A stretch of DNA of 64,000 bases from UBA10438 sp964432155. Its GTDB lineage: Bacteria; Bacteroidota; Ignavibacteria; Kapaibacteriales; Kapaibacteriaceae. The position numbers and the translations under genes were made by a program. This document shows positions 1 to 8,900 of this stretch, piece after piece; the stretch's first letter is position 1, and every line of letters starts with the position of its first letter. Below the pieces are notes generated by a model that was given only the letters and a program-made list of their open reading frames with translations, was not told the origin of the DNA and searched no databases. Location: NCBI GenBank assembly GCA_964432155.1, contig CAYSMF010000004.1, positions 1 through 64,000 on the forward strand, written 5' to 3'.

Positions 1-53
1 AGAGCATTTGACTTTTAATCAAAGGGCCTTGGGTTCGAGTCCCAACGGGATCA
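1..53 (+). tRNA. tRNA-Lys (UUU), 5' part missing
   Basis: The window opens inside a tRNA. The anticodon stem TTTGA/TCAAA (7-11 and 19-23) encloses the loop CTTTTAA with anticodon TTT. A T arm TTGGG-TTCGAGT-CCCAA (29-45) and a 3' acceptor strand with discriminator A at 53 follow. CCA is not encoded. The acceptor 5' strand and most of the D arm lie before the window. Confidence 0.93.
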
Positions 54-59
54 CTGATA

Positions 60-94
60 CCCCGCTTCGCTATGCGTTGCGGGGTGTTTTTTTT
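60..94 (+). terminator. Rho-independent terminator after tRNA-Lys
   Basis: The stem CCCCGC (60-65) / GCGGGG (79-84) is followed by a run of eight T (87-94). It lies 6 bases after the tRNA end. The T run overlaps the stop codon of the convergent gene at 93-647, so the same hairpin may also act for that gene. Confidence 0.85.
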
Positions 95-647
95 ACATAA
101 GCCGTTGCTTGAGTGCTTCGTACATCTCTGGAATCTTCGTGGCGCTAAGATCGTCGACATAGAAGATCCAGCCTTGCACATAATCGCCCTCTGGGGGCTT
201 CATTGGTCCATAGTAGGCCAACTTGACACCGTAGCGAGCATACAACTTGTATTGCCCCTCTCCTCCTGTGCATCCGACCATGACCGTGTCGCGACGTGCG
301 ATCATATTGCCCAGAATATGGAGTGTCAGTTCGAGCTTCTCACGTCGATTGCGCCAGTCTTCTGCAACCCAAATCGTACCGAGTTCATACGTCTGAACTC
401 CGCTTGCCACCTTGCGGAAGTGGGCAGCTAATTCCTCTGGAATGAAACTCAGTGTCCGATATGCCTGCTTTGTATTGATGGTATATCCACCAATTGGCGA
501 GCCGTGCTCGTCGCGGAAGAGATAGACATCTTCGCATTCCTTGACGAAGTCAAGCGTGAGAATGGCCTTTCCGTAAATCCTCTCGTAGCAATCAACGAAG
601 GTTTGCAGATCTTCCTCTGTTGTGATGTTCTGTGCTGTTGTACGCAT
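93..647 (-). CDS. Unrecognised 184-aa protein, possibly GNAT-like
   Basis: I do not recognise a named family. The protein is soluble, with no signal peptide or membrane segment. The layout (central TYELGTIWV strand, then a basic WRNRREKLELTLHILGNMIA helix, then YKLYARYGVKLAYYGP) resembles the acyl-CoA-binding core of GNAT or autoinducer-synthase-like N-acyltransferases, but no diagnostic motif is certain. The ATG at 647 is chosen because AAGGA sits 3 bases upstream; an in-frame GTG at 665 has no ribosome-binding site. It is a single gene, convergent with the tRNA and separated from the gene at 834 by about 190 bases in which I see no gene. Confidence 0.6.
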   Translation of the reverse strand: MRTTAQNITTEEDLQTFVDCYERIYGKAILTLDFVKECEDVYLFRDEHGSPIGGYTINTKQAYRTLSFIPEELAAHFRKVASGVQTYELGTIWVAEDWRNRREKLELTLHILGNMIARRDTVMVGCTGGEGQYKLYARYGVKLAYYGPMKPPEGDYVQGWIFYVDDLSATKIPEMYEALKQRLM

Positions 648-833
648 GGTCCTTATGTCATTCACGGTTCGAGTACTACAATACCATCCCGCTACACCTG
701 TGATGTGCGCTCGACAATGGTTCTACGATATACCAAGATTTCTGTGAATTCTCTGAATACGCAACCTCAGAGCCTACACTGGATCGGAGAGTTGTTGCAC
801 ATTCAGCTGCTTGGCTATGCAGCACCTTGCGAT

Positions 834-1751
834 CTACGGACACGAGAGGAGCTCATTTGTAAAGAGTTGCTGGTCGAGAATCGCAGATGATTCGAGTCCT
901 GCATCAACAAGCCAGCGCAGGAAATCGTCCACACGCTGTGGTTCCATAACACCACACGTTGATGCCGATCCAAAATGTGGCGCTGTCATCATGATAGACT
1001 GCACGAGGTCAATTCGATCCCGTTCTTCCCGTGTGATGCTTGCTGCCAGGATTCGCTGAGCATCATCAACATGTTGTTGCACGTGGAGAAAGCCCTCGCG
1101 TGTAGCGTCGAGGAACTGAACAAGTGCATCTCGATTCTGCTCGATCGTGTGTTGTCGAGTAAGCACCACCGGTGAGTACCCGTATGGGATGCCGTAATCG
1201 CTCATTGCGAATCTGGTGAGAGCAATGTTGTTGGTTGATGCTTCGACACCCTCCCAGTTGTCGAAGATCCATGTTGCATCAGCATCTCCGCGCAACAGCG
1301 TATTCCAGATGCCTAGCTTCTCAGGGTAGGAGATGCGCAGATCCCCTACTCCACCATCAATCACAACCATTGCGCGAACGATATGGTCTTCGTATCGTGC
1401 CTTGTAGGACGCATACGTCCGCCCATCAAGGTCTCGGGGTGACGCAACGGGAGATGTTGCAAGCGTTGCTATGCTGCTGAGGTCCGTTTGTAGGATTGCA
1501 TACACAGCAACTGCGTCTACTCGACGTGTCTTGTTATTCAGGCTAATGACGGTTTCAAATGGCGCGATGGCAAGATCAGCTTCCCCAAGCTCCAAACGCT
1601 TCCCCGGGGTGACCGTGTAGTTGTCCGACCGTGGATCAATGATCTCAATTGCAATCCCGCGCCTCTCATACATGCCCAGTTCACGGGCTACAAAAAAGCC
1701 AAGATGGTTCACATTGGGGGTCCAATCCAGCGCCAATCGTACAGTCTTCAC
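834..1751 (-). CDS. NMT1/THI5-like periplasmic-binding-fold protein, cytoplasmic
   Basis: The 305-residue protein begins with the NMT1/THI5 signature (LALDWTPNVNHLGFFVARE, then a glycine-containing helix and EIID). This fold is shared by pyrimidine/nitrate/sulfonate ABC-transporter binding proteins and by THI5, the HMP-phosphate synthase of thiamine synthesis. No signal peptide or lipobox precedes the domain, so it probably stays in the cytoplasm. No ABC permease or ATPase is adjacent. The Cys-rich CCCFC motif of fungal THI5 is absent, so HMP-P synthase activity is not supported. The GTG at 1751 is preferred (GGAGAG 4 bases upstream) over a TTG at 1796. Other enzymes of this fold, such as MqnA/MqnD, are less similar at the N-terminus. 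Confidence 0.75.
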   Translation of the reverse strand: MKTVRLALDWTPNVNHLGFFVARELGMYERRGIAIEIIDPRSDNYTVTPGKRLELGEADLAIAPFETVISLNNKTRRVDAVAVYAILQTDLSSIATLATSPVASPRDLDGRTYASYKARYEDHIVRAMVVIDGGVGDLRISYPEKLGIWNTLLRGDADATWIFDNWEGVEASTNNIALTRFAMSDYGIPYGYSPVVLTRQHTIEQNRDALVQFLDATREGFLHVQQHVDDAQRILAASITREERDRIDLVQSIMMTAPHFGSASTCGVMEPQRVDDFLRWLVDAGLESSAILDQQLFTNELLSCP

Positions 1752-1941
1752 CAAGCTCTCCAGAGATGTTGTAAGATTCCAGCCCCCTAGACTCAAGAAC
1801 CTTGGACTGTGTTACGTGGTGAAGAGATGGAATTGCAACAGATATGCCGCTTGCATCGGCGGCACTATGCCCGCCAGGTATTCGGGAAACAGAGCGACCA
1901 AGCAACATCCAGCGACGTGATGTTCGTATTGTCGCTTGAGC

Positions 1942-2601
1942 TTAGTCCTTCACGCAGCGAACCGAAAGCCCCTTGGTCTTATGCAGACTATAACGGTTGA
2001 CGTCGTTATCGGCGCTCGCCATGTTCCGAGCCCATGCGTGTGTCGAGTCGTCGGCTGTCGTACTCCACCAGTTACCGAATGAGCCGAAGTAGCTAAAGTT
2101 TCCATCGTAGCGGCGACTCCCCCCCGGCATGGCAAAGAACCCACTGCTGTTCGTGCCGTTTCCGTTGCTACTCCAACCATACGAGCTCTTCAAGCTTCCT
2201 CCTGCATCCTCATCACCTCCGAGAGCGACAACGAGCACTTGCCACTCTTGATCCGACGGCACATGGTATCCAGTTGGCGCGAGACCACGCGGATCAACAA
2301 CAGCATACCAGTTGTAGAGTCGTCCATATGATGCACTGTTCGATGCATCGTTGTTGTAGTAACACCACACTGGTTCGCCGCGGTGCGTTGCCGAATCCCA
2401 TTCGGCATCCGTCGCCGCGTGGCGGATAGGATCTCCATTTCGAAATACACCGACGTCAAGATTTCGCGTCATCCAAACCTGATCACCAATCTTCACCTCA
2501 ACCTGCGTAGGTCCGGCTGGTGTATCTGTAGTCACAGAATTAGTGCAGCTCATCATCAACATCGGCAGAGCCACTAGCAATAGCAAACGAGAAACCTTCA
2601 T
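1942..2601 (-). CDS. FISUMP-domain lipoprotein (copy 1)
   Basis: The 219-residue protein has a lipoprotein signal peptide ending MMSC. It then carries a Fibrobacter succinogenes major paralogous (FISUMP) domain: IGDQVWMTRNLDVG, WCYYNND, YGRLYNWYAV, GLAPTGYHVPSDQEW and a final SVRCVKD. FISUMP proteins are surface or secreted proteins of unknown function, common in Fibrobacteres and Bacteroidota. The ATG at 2601 is chosen over an upstream in-frame start because it opens the signal peptide and has GGAG about 10 bases before it. It follows a paralogue by 74 bases with no clear promoter between them, so they are probably cotranscribed. Confidence 0.88.
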   Translation of the reverse strand: MKVSRLLLLVALPMLMMSCTNSVTTDTPAGPTQVEVKIGDQVWMTRNLDVGVFRNGDPIRHAATDAEWDSATHRGEPVWCYYNNDASNSASYGRLYNWYAVVDPRGLAPTGYHVPSDQEWQVLVVALGGDEDAGGSLKSSYGWSSNGNGTNSSGFFAMPGGSRRYDGNFSYFGSFGNWWSTTADDSTHAWARNMASADNDVNRYSLHKTKGLSVRCVKD

Positions 2602-2675
2602 GAACACAAGCTCCGTAGTCGTGGTGGTATGAGAGAACATCTGCGCATCATCCGCTGCAGGGTACAGCGCTACTG

Positions 2676-3323
2676 TCAGTCTTGGACGCATCGCACCGAG
2701 TACCCGTTCCCTTTGAACTTGTTGTAGGTGCTCGTTGAGGCATCTTCAGCACTAATGAGAATCATCGGTGCCCGTACGGAATCGTGCTCCGATGCTGTCC
2801 ACCAGACACTGAACGAACCCTTGTGACTGAAGTCATCTTCATCGCGCGTACCAGCAGGCATCGCCCAAAAACCAATGCTATTGGAACCATTGCCCGTATT
2901 CCATCCTGTGGATGACCGCAGCGCAGCACCAGCATTTCGGTACCCACCAACCTGATCAATCAACACCTTCCACTCGGCTGCGGAGGGCACATGGTAGCCG
3001 TTGGGTGCAAGTCCTCGCGGATCATTGACGGCATACCAGTTATACAACTTGCCATATGCTGGTCCGTTCGCTGGGTCGTGATCGTAGTAGCACCAAGCCG
3101 GCTGAGATGCGAGTCCAGCCGCTATCCACTCTTCTGTCGATTCAGCCTCGGGAATCGAATCTCCGTTCCGGAATGTGGACACGTTGAGGTTCCGTGTCAT
3201 CCATACTTGCTGGCCAATGTTCACCGTCGCAAGGCTCGGCTCTCGCGGCACCATAGAGCTTTCTGTGCTGCAGCCCATGAGGATACAGGTGACAATAACT
3301 AGACTGAGATACACACCCTTCAT
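2676..3323 (-). CDS. FISUMP-domain lipoprotein (copy 2)
   Basis: This 215-residue paralogue of the next gene has a signal peptide ending LMGC (lipobox) and the same FISUMP landmarks: QQVWMTRNLNV, AWCYYDHDP, YGKLYNWYAV, GLAPNGYHVPSAAEW, SIGFWAMPAGTR and a C-terminal GYSVRCVQD. The region after residue 150 differs most between the copies (glycine-rich in copy 1, DEDDF in copy 2). An AAAGGA ribosome-binding site precedes the ATG. A perfect TAGTTTTG promoter box lies about 35 bases upstream. It is first in the two-gene unit. Function is unknown; outer-membrane or surface lipoprotein by inference. Confidence 0.88.
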   Translation of the reverse strand: MKGVYLSLVIVTCILMGCSTESSMVPREPSLATVNIGQQVWMTRNLNVSTFRNGDSIPEAESTEEWIAAGLASQPAWCYYDHDPANGPAYGKLYNWYAVNDPRGLAPNGYHVPSAAEWKVLIDQVGGYRNAGAALRSSTGWNTGNGSNSIGFWAMPAGTRDEDDFSHKGSFSVWWTASEHDSVRAPMILISAEDASTSTYNKFKGNGYSVRCVQD

Positions 3324-3357
3324 GAAGGCATCCTTTAGTGCTTTGTACGTGGATACG

Positions 3358-3365
3358 CAAAACTA
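3358..3365 (-). promoter_or_regulatory. Bacteroidota-type -7 box TAGTTTTG upstream of FISUMP genes
   Basis: A perfect TAnnTTTG match on the minus strand. The expected transcript start near 3353 gives a leader of about 30 bases that includes the AAAGGA site of the gene at 2676-3323. No clear -33 TTTG was found at the usual distance. Confidence 0.55.
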
Positions 3366-3503
3366 CGTAGTCCAGACATCACTACTGGTCATTGCTTCGA
3401 ACAATCATCTTGTGCCCTTGGCGCTCTCTGACGTTAGTGCTGGCACAACGTCGATTTCGTATGTTATACGTACAACATCACGCTTTGTCGAAGGGGGCGT
3501 ACC

Positions 3504-5954
3504 ATGCGCGAGTTCCTTATCCGCATCCGAGCCATACAGTTTCGCTCGATGCTCATACCGTTGCTGTTCGGTGTTCTGCAGATTTCGGAGTTCTCCGCCC
3601 AACCCTGCAAGGAAATCGTCGGGTACTACCCGAACTGGCAGTGGTACGATCGCAACAAGGCGGTTCGTCCTCAAACCATTGCGTACGATAAGTACACAGT
3701 GCTCAACTATTGTTTCTTCGTGCCCAATGCGAACGGTACCATCACGTCGCATGACCAGTGGGCCGACGATAATCTGCTGCTGGGAGAACAAGATTGGTCG
3801 AATGGTGGACGTCGTAAACCAGAGACGTCGATCATCTATCACGCTCACGCACACAACGTAAAGGTACTCGCCTCGATTGGCGGGTGGAGTCTATCGAGCA
3901 CCTTTCCGACCATCGCGAGTGATTCGCTCACGAGAGAGAAGTTCGCCGCATCCTGCGTCGATCTCGTGCGCACCTACGGGTTTGACGGAATCGACATCAA
4001 CTGGGAGTTCCCCGGCTATGCACCACACAATGGAGCAGCAGCCGATAAGCGCAACTTCACACTGATGATGCAGTCAATCCGTACCGCACTGGCAACGTAC
4101 GGTGCGTCGAAGAATGCTACAATGCTTCTCACAACCGCCGTGGGATGCGCACCGGAACGTATGGATGACATCGAGTGGGATAGCATCGCTGCGGTTGTCG
4201 ACATCATCAACGTAATGACATACGACTACTTCGGTACATGGGATGCAACAACGAACCACAATGCCCCACTGAAGCGTCCAGCTGTTGGCGCAGAAGCGTT
4301 CAACGTCGAGTCGACGATATCGACGCTCCTGGGGACGTACGGTGTTGATCCCGTAAAGATCACTGTGGGCATGGCGTTCTATGGCAGGTCGGCCACCACG
4401 GTTGGTGCTCCTGGACTGCATGTAGCGTCCCGCGGACAAGCAGACCTCGTAACGTTTGCCGCCGATGAAGGCACACCTCTCTACTACAACGTACTTGCAT
4501 CACTCCCCAACTTTACCGAGCACTGGGATAGCACGGCAAAGGTGCCATACCTCGTAGGCAAGCCTGGACTCAACACGTTTGTATCGTACGACAATGTAGA
4601 GTCCATACGCGCAAAGAGTCGTTTTGCCATTGACAAGGGGCTCCGTGGTGCAATCATCTGGGAGATTACTGGCGATTACCTCGAAACCGCTCCGGGATCT
4701 GGCGTGATCGCATCTACCCCACTCGTTGATGAAATCAATGATGTGTTTTGCAACTACACGTCGTCGTCAACGCCACGCGATACACTTGAACCGGAGCTTC
4801 GCATCGTTCGTGACTGTGGAACGTACTCTGTAACAGCCACCGAGCTGCGCAACAGTCCGAATCCACCACGTTCGCAGCCCCTTACAACAGATCAAGTTGA
4901 CACAGGTATCGCGAGTGTTGTTTTGAGTTCGTCGAAAGCCGACTCCAACTATCGCCTCATCATTCTATCACCCACTCCGTTTCCACGCGACAGCACGCTG
5001 AAGCAGGTATCATTCAGATTGAGCGTTATCAACCCATTGAGTGATGCGCGCGCAACGTTTACCGTGCGCGATTGGGCTGGAAACAGCGTTACTGATTCGG
5101 CAATCTATATCGCAGCGCCTCTGCGTTCGAGTCGTACCGCTATCGATCTCGGGACTGTTGAACTTGGCGACTCCGCCGTACAGTCTGTAACGATTACGAA
5201 TCGCACTACCGCGCCTGTCACAGTAATGTCGACACGATTAGCGAACGGAACAGCCTTCCGTCTCGCACCAATCTCATTGCCGGTGACATTACAAGCTGGA
5301 GGTATGATCACTCTTGACGTGATCTATCGTCCACGACTGCAAGATGTTGGTACTTTGCCTCAACGCGACACTCTCCACATTGAGACAGCGTGTTCGGCTC
5401 TAAGGATCAGCTTCGAGGGCTTGGCACGTGTGACGTGCGACACGCTGTCAGTGCCCCCTCGCGACACGATGGTCGCACCCGGCAGCCTTGTGCGATTTTC
5501 CGTACGTCACACTCCCACACGAGGGCTTTCGTATGCGTACCAATGGCAAACAAGCCTCGGCGTAGGTTGGGAGGACGTGGTTGACGCCGGACAATACATT
5601 GGCGCAACCACAACTACGCTGTGGATCTCAAATGTCACGACAGCACAGAACCGTCAAAAATTCCGGTGTGCTGTAGCGACAGACTACTGCGAGTCAATTG
5701 GCCAAAGCGCAACGCTTTACGTCGAACCCGGTACGTCGGTCGACGATGATGTTGATGACATAACGACGATGCTGGAGTACAGCAACAAACCATACATCGT
5801 TATTGATGCGATTGGACAAACACTCCTTCAAGGGATCATAACTGATCCTGCTTCAGGTCATCGCTTGCTGGCGGAGATACGATCACTGCCAAACGGGTGG
5901 TACATGGTTGTCGTCGACGGACATCCGAAGGGGCCAATCGTGGTGTGGCGGTAA
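3504..5954 (+). CDS. Secreted GH18 chitinase-like protein with altered catalytic motif
   Basis: The 816-residue protein has a signal peptide (cleavage near residue 32), then a GH18 barrel (about 36-405), a HYDIN/choice-of-anchor-like beta-sandwich (about 540-640), an Ig-like domain (about 655-740, with YAYQWQ) and a T9SS-like C-terminal sorting region. Family landmarks are SIGGWS, the catalytic segment DGIDINWEFPG and MTYDY (238-242). In the DxxDxDxE motif the third Asp is Asn (D161, D164, N166, E168); the acid E168 is kept. GH18 enzymes cleave chitin or related GlcNAc polymers by substrate-assisted catalysis, and that Asp normally helps position the substrate acetamido group. The role may therefore be altered hydrolysis or binding. 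An AAGGGGG site precedes the ATG. Confidence 0.88.
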   Translation: MREFLIRIRAIQFRSMLIPLLFGVLQISEFSAQPCKEIVGYYPNWQWYDRNKAVRPQTIAYDKYTVLNYCFFVPNANGTITSHDQWADDNLLLGEQDWSNGGRRKPETSIIYHAHAHNVKVLASIGGWSLSSTFPTIASDSLTREKFAASCVDLVRTYGFDGIDINWEFPGYAPHNGAAADKRNFTLMMQSIRTALATYGASKNATMLLTTAVGCAPERMDDIEWDSIAAVVDIINVMTYDYFGTWDATTNHNAPLKRPAVGAEAFNVESTISTLLGTYGVDPVKITVGMAFYGRSATTVGAPGLHVASRGQADLVTFAADEGTPLYYNVLASLPNFTEHWDSTAKVPYLVGKPGLNTFVSYDNVESIRAKSRFAIDKGLRGAIIWEITGDYLETAPGSGVIASTPLVDEINDVFCNYTSSSTPRDTLEPELRIVRDCGTYSVTATELRNSPNPPRSQPLTTDQVDTGIASVVLSSSKADSNYRLIILSPTPFPRDSTLKQVSFRLSVINPLSDARATFTVRDWAGNSVTDSAIYIAAPLRSSRTAIDLGTVELGDSAVQSVTITNRTTAPVTVMSTRLANGTAFRLAPISLPVTLQAGGMITLDVIYRPRLQDVGTLPQRDTLHIETACSALRISFEGLARVTCDTLSVPPRDTMVAPGSLVRFSVRHTPTRGLSYAYQWQTSLGVGWEDVVDAGQYIGATTTTLWISNVTTAQNRQKFRCAVATDYCESIGQSATLYVEPGTSVDDDVDDITTMLEYSNKPYIVIDAIGQTLLQGIITDPASGHRLLAEIRSLPNGWYMVVVDGHPKGPIVVWR

Positions 5955-5966
5955 GTTTACCGCCAC
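5945..5966. terminator. Inverted repeat across two convergent stop codons
   Basis: A perfect 10-base inverted repeat (GTGGCGGTAA / TTACCGCCAC, 2-base centre) contains the stop codons of both convergent genes, which end only 2 bases apart. Each strand reads TGG CGG TAA, so both proteins end in Trp-Arg. It has no T tract on either side, so its role as a bidirectional terminator is only an inference. Confidence 0.45.
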
Positions 5967-8900
5967 CCTCCTCCGAGTGCGCGATACAACGCGATGTACG
6001 CGAAGTAGAGATTGGTTTTGGCATCCAGCTCACGTCGCTGCGCTTCAAGAAGAGAGCGCTGTGCATCAAGTACCTGCAAGTATGGTGCTGCTCCATATCG
6101 ATATCGCAGCTCCGATAGACGCAAGACTTCCCTATTCGACGTGACAACGCCTGATGCAGATGCTACCTCAATGCGTCGATTCCGCAGATCGACCATGGCA
6201 TCGTTGACCTCACGGAACGCAACTACCACTGTGCGCTGATAATCTGCCACGGCTGCGCGCGTAGTTGCATCAGCAGCATCAACCTGTGCAGCCAAGCGAC
6301 CACCCTGGAAGATCGGCTGTACGAGATTACCGACGGCATTCCACATGAGCGAGTTGGCATCGATAAGGGGCTGCCCCGACAGCGCTTCAACTCCACCACC
6401 AACCGAAAGCGACAGTCGTGGGTATTGCTGTGCGATCGCACGTCCAACCAGAGCATTAGCAGCAATCACCTGCTGTTCTGCGATGATCACATCTGGACGT
6501 CGCTGTAAGAGCTCGCTCGGCTGACCAACAGCAACATCAGCTGGCACACGCTGTTGTGTGAGCGTTGTCCCGCGTAGAATCTCCGTACCGATTGGACGTG
6601 CCAGCAAGACGTTGAGAGCATTTTCTGTCTGCGCGATCGCAGTATTGATGACAGGCACATCTGCCTCGACTCGGCGCAACTCACCCTCGGCCTGACGCCA
6701 GTCAAGCTCTGATGTCTTGCCACCCTCGAAGAGTGTGCGTGCAAGTCGCTCATACTCGCGCCGTGTAGCAAGGTTACTGTCGATAATTTGACGCAGTGCA
6801 TCAAACTTGCGCAACGTGATGTATGCTTCAGCGACCGCGGCGGAGATCATCAGCTGCGACGCACGGTACGACGCTTCAGAGGCTCGCAATTGCGCAGTCT
6901 GTGCCTCTGCACCGCGGCGGATACGACCAAAGATGTCGAGCTCCCATGAGAGCGTTCCCATGATGCCGAAGATGCCAGTTGGACCGAGTGCGGCACCAGG
7001 ATTGAGCACAGCAACGCGATTCGCAGAGTTTCGAATTCCAGTTGCTGAGCCCCCTATCCCAAGTTGCGGGAAGAGCTCACTGTTAGCAATTGTCACATTT
7101 GCACGTGCTGCTTCGATACGCGCTAGCGTAGCCTGGACATCGTAGTTGCTATCAAGTGCTAATGAAACGTAGCTAGCGAGAACTTGATCGTCGTACACGC
7201 GCCAATGCGGCTCGATTGCAAACGATGTGTCGGTACGTGCCCGCTCACGCCACGTATCAGAAGTCGGAAGCGATGGCCGTACATAGTCGGGTCCAACTTT
7301 GCAGCCCTGCACACCAAGACCCAGACAGAGTAGCAGAAGCATCATCGCCCCTTGACGCATTCGCTTGCGATAGGCAAAGCCTTCAATGAATGCGAAGAGC
7401 CCAGGCACGATGATCACACCGAATGCAGTCGCAACAAGCATCCCGTAGAACACTGTGGTACCCATCGCAACGCGAGAGCCAGCCCCTGAACCAGAAGCGG
7501 TCATCAACGGAACCACGCCAAGAATAAATGCGAAGGCTGTCATGAGAATCGGACGGAATCGTAGACGTGCAGATTCGAGCGCAGCATCCTCCGGTGACAG
7601 CCCCTCCTTGTCCTGTTTTTCCTTCGCGAACTCAACAATGAGGATCGAGTTCTTGGCAGCCAGACCAATGAGCAGGATGAGACCAATCTGCGTGTAGACG
7701 TTGTTGTCGATGCCCATCATCCACACTCCCATAAACGCTCCAAAGGCGGCAATTGGGGTTCCAAGCAACACCGACCAAGGCAAACGCCACGAGTCGTATT
7801 GTGATGCGAGGAGCAAGAACACCAACACAACGGCCAGGACAAACGTTGGGAGCGGACTCGGCGCACGCTTCTCTTCGTAGGACAGACCAGAGAAGGCCAA
7901 ACTCATAGTTTGCGGCAGGACATCCTTGGCTACATCTTCGAGTGCTGAAAGTGCCTGACCCGAACTAAAACCCGCTGCTGCATTACCGCTGATAGCAACA
8001 CTGCGGAAGAGGTTGAATCGATACGTGACCTCTGCACCTGTGGTGTCATTAGCTGTTACGAGCGTCGACAGCGGGATCATTTCTCCCGTCGTGCCACTGC
8101 GAACATAGAATGCACCAATATCATCGGGAGACTGCCGGTATTCGGGTTCCGACTGCATGTACACACGATACAAGCGTCCGAAACGGTTGAAGTCGTTCAC
8201 GTACGCACCGCCCAATGCAGCCTGCATTGTTGTGAATACGTCTTGAATCGTTACTCCGAGTTTACGAGCCTTCTCACGGTCGAGCTGCACTCCGATTTGC
8301 GGCACACCAGCGTCGAACTGCGTGAAGAGGTTTGTGAGTTCAGGTCGTTGCGATGCCGCAGCCATGAACTTCGCTGTCTGTTCCTGCAGATCACCAACAC
8401 TCATCGTGCCTGAGCGGTCTTGCAGATAGGCAGAGAAGCCCCCTGCTGCACCAAAGCCAGGAATCGTCGGCGGAGCAAAGCAGAATGAGATAGCCTCGGG
8501 AATCGCCATGAATTGCTGGTTGAGCTTCTTCATGATTGCTTTTGCATGCTCACTCGGATCTTTGCGCTCTTCCCATGGCTTGAGGCGAATCAAGAATGAC
8601 GCAACGTTCGACGTGTACGCATTGGTGAGGAAGGACAACCCGCCTACCGTATTGAATGATTCAATCTCTGGATGCTGGGCAAGAATTGCTTCGATCTTCT
8701 TACATACCAGGTCAGTACGCTCGAGCGATGCCGCATTCGGCAACATCACATTGGCAAGGAAGATGCCCTGATCTTCATCTGGAACAAACCCCGACGGAAT
8801 CTGTCCAACGGTAATGAGCGACAACACAGCAAAAGCGCCAACACCAACGACCGAGAGCACCGACTTACGCACGACGGATCGCGCCACACCAACATACCCA

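Noticed and set aside
1834..1900. GC-rich hairpin GCCGC...GCGGC downstream of the FISUMP genes
   Set aside because: The stem is only five bases and lacks a T tract, so it is not supported as a terminator.
3461..3478. Quasi-palindrome ATGTT-ATACGTAC-AACAT upstream of the chitinase gene
   Set aside because: It is imperfect in the centre and occurs once. No regulator gene is adjacent, so I do not call it an operator.
3405..3854. Minus-strand frame overlapping the chitinase start
   Set aside because: It covers the signal peptide and GH18 start of a clear gene and has no start signal or motif.
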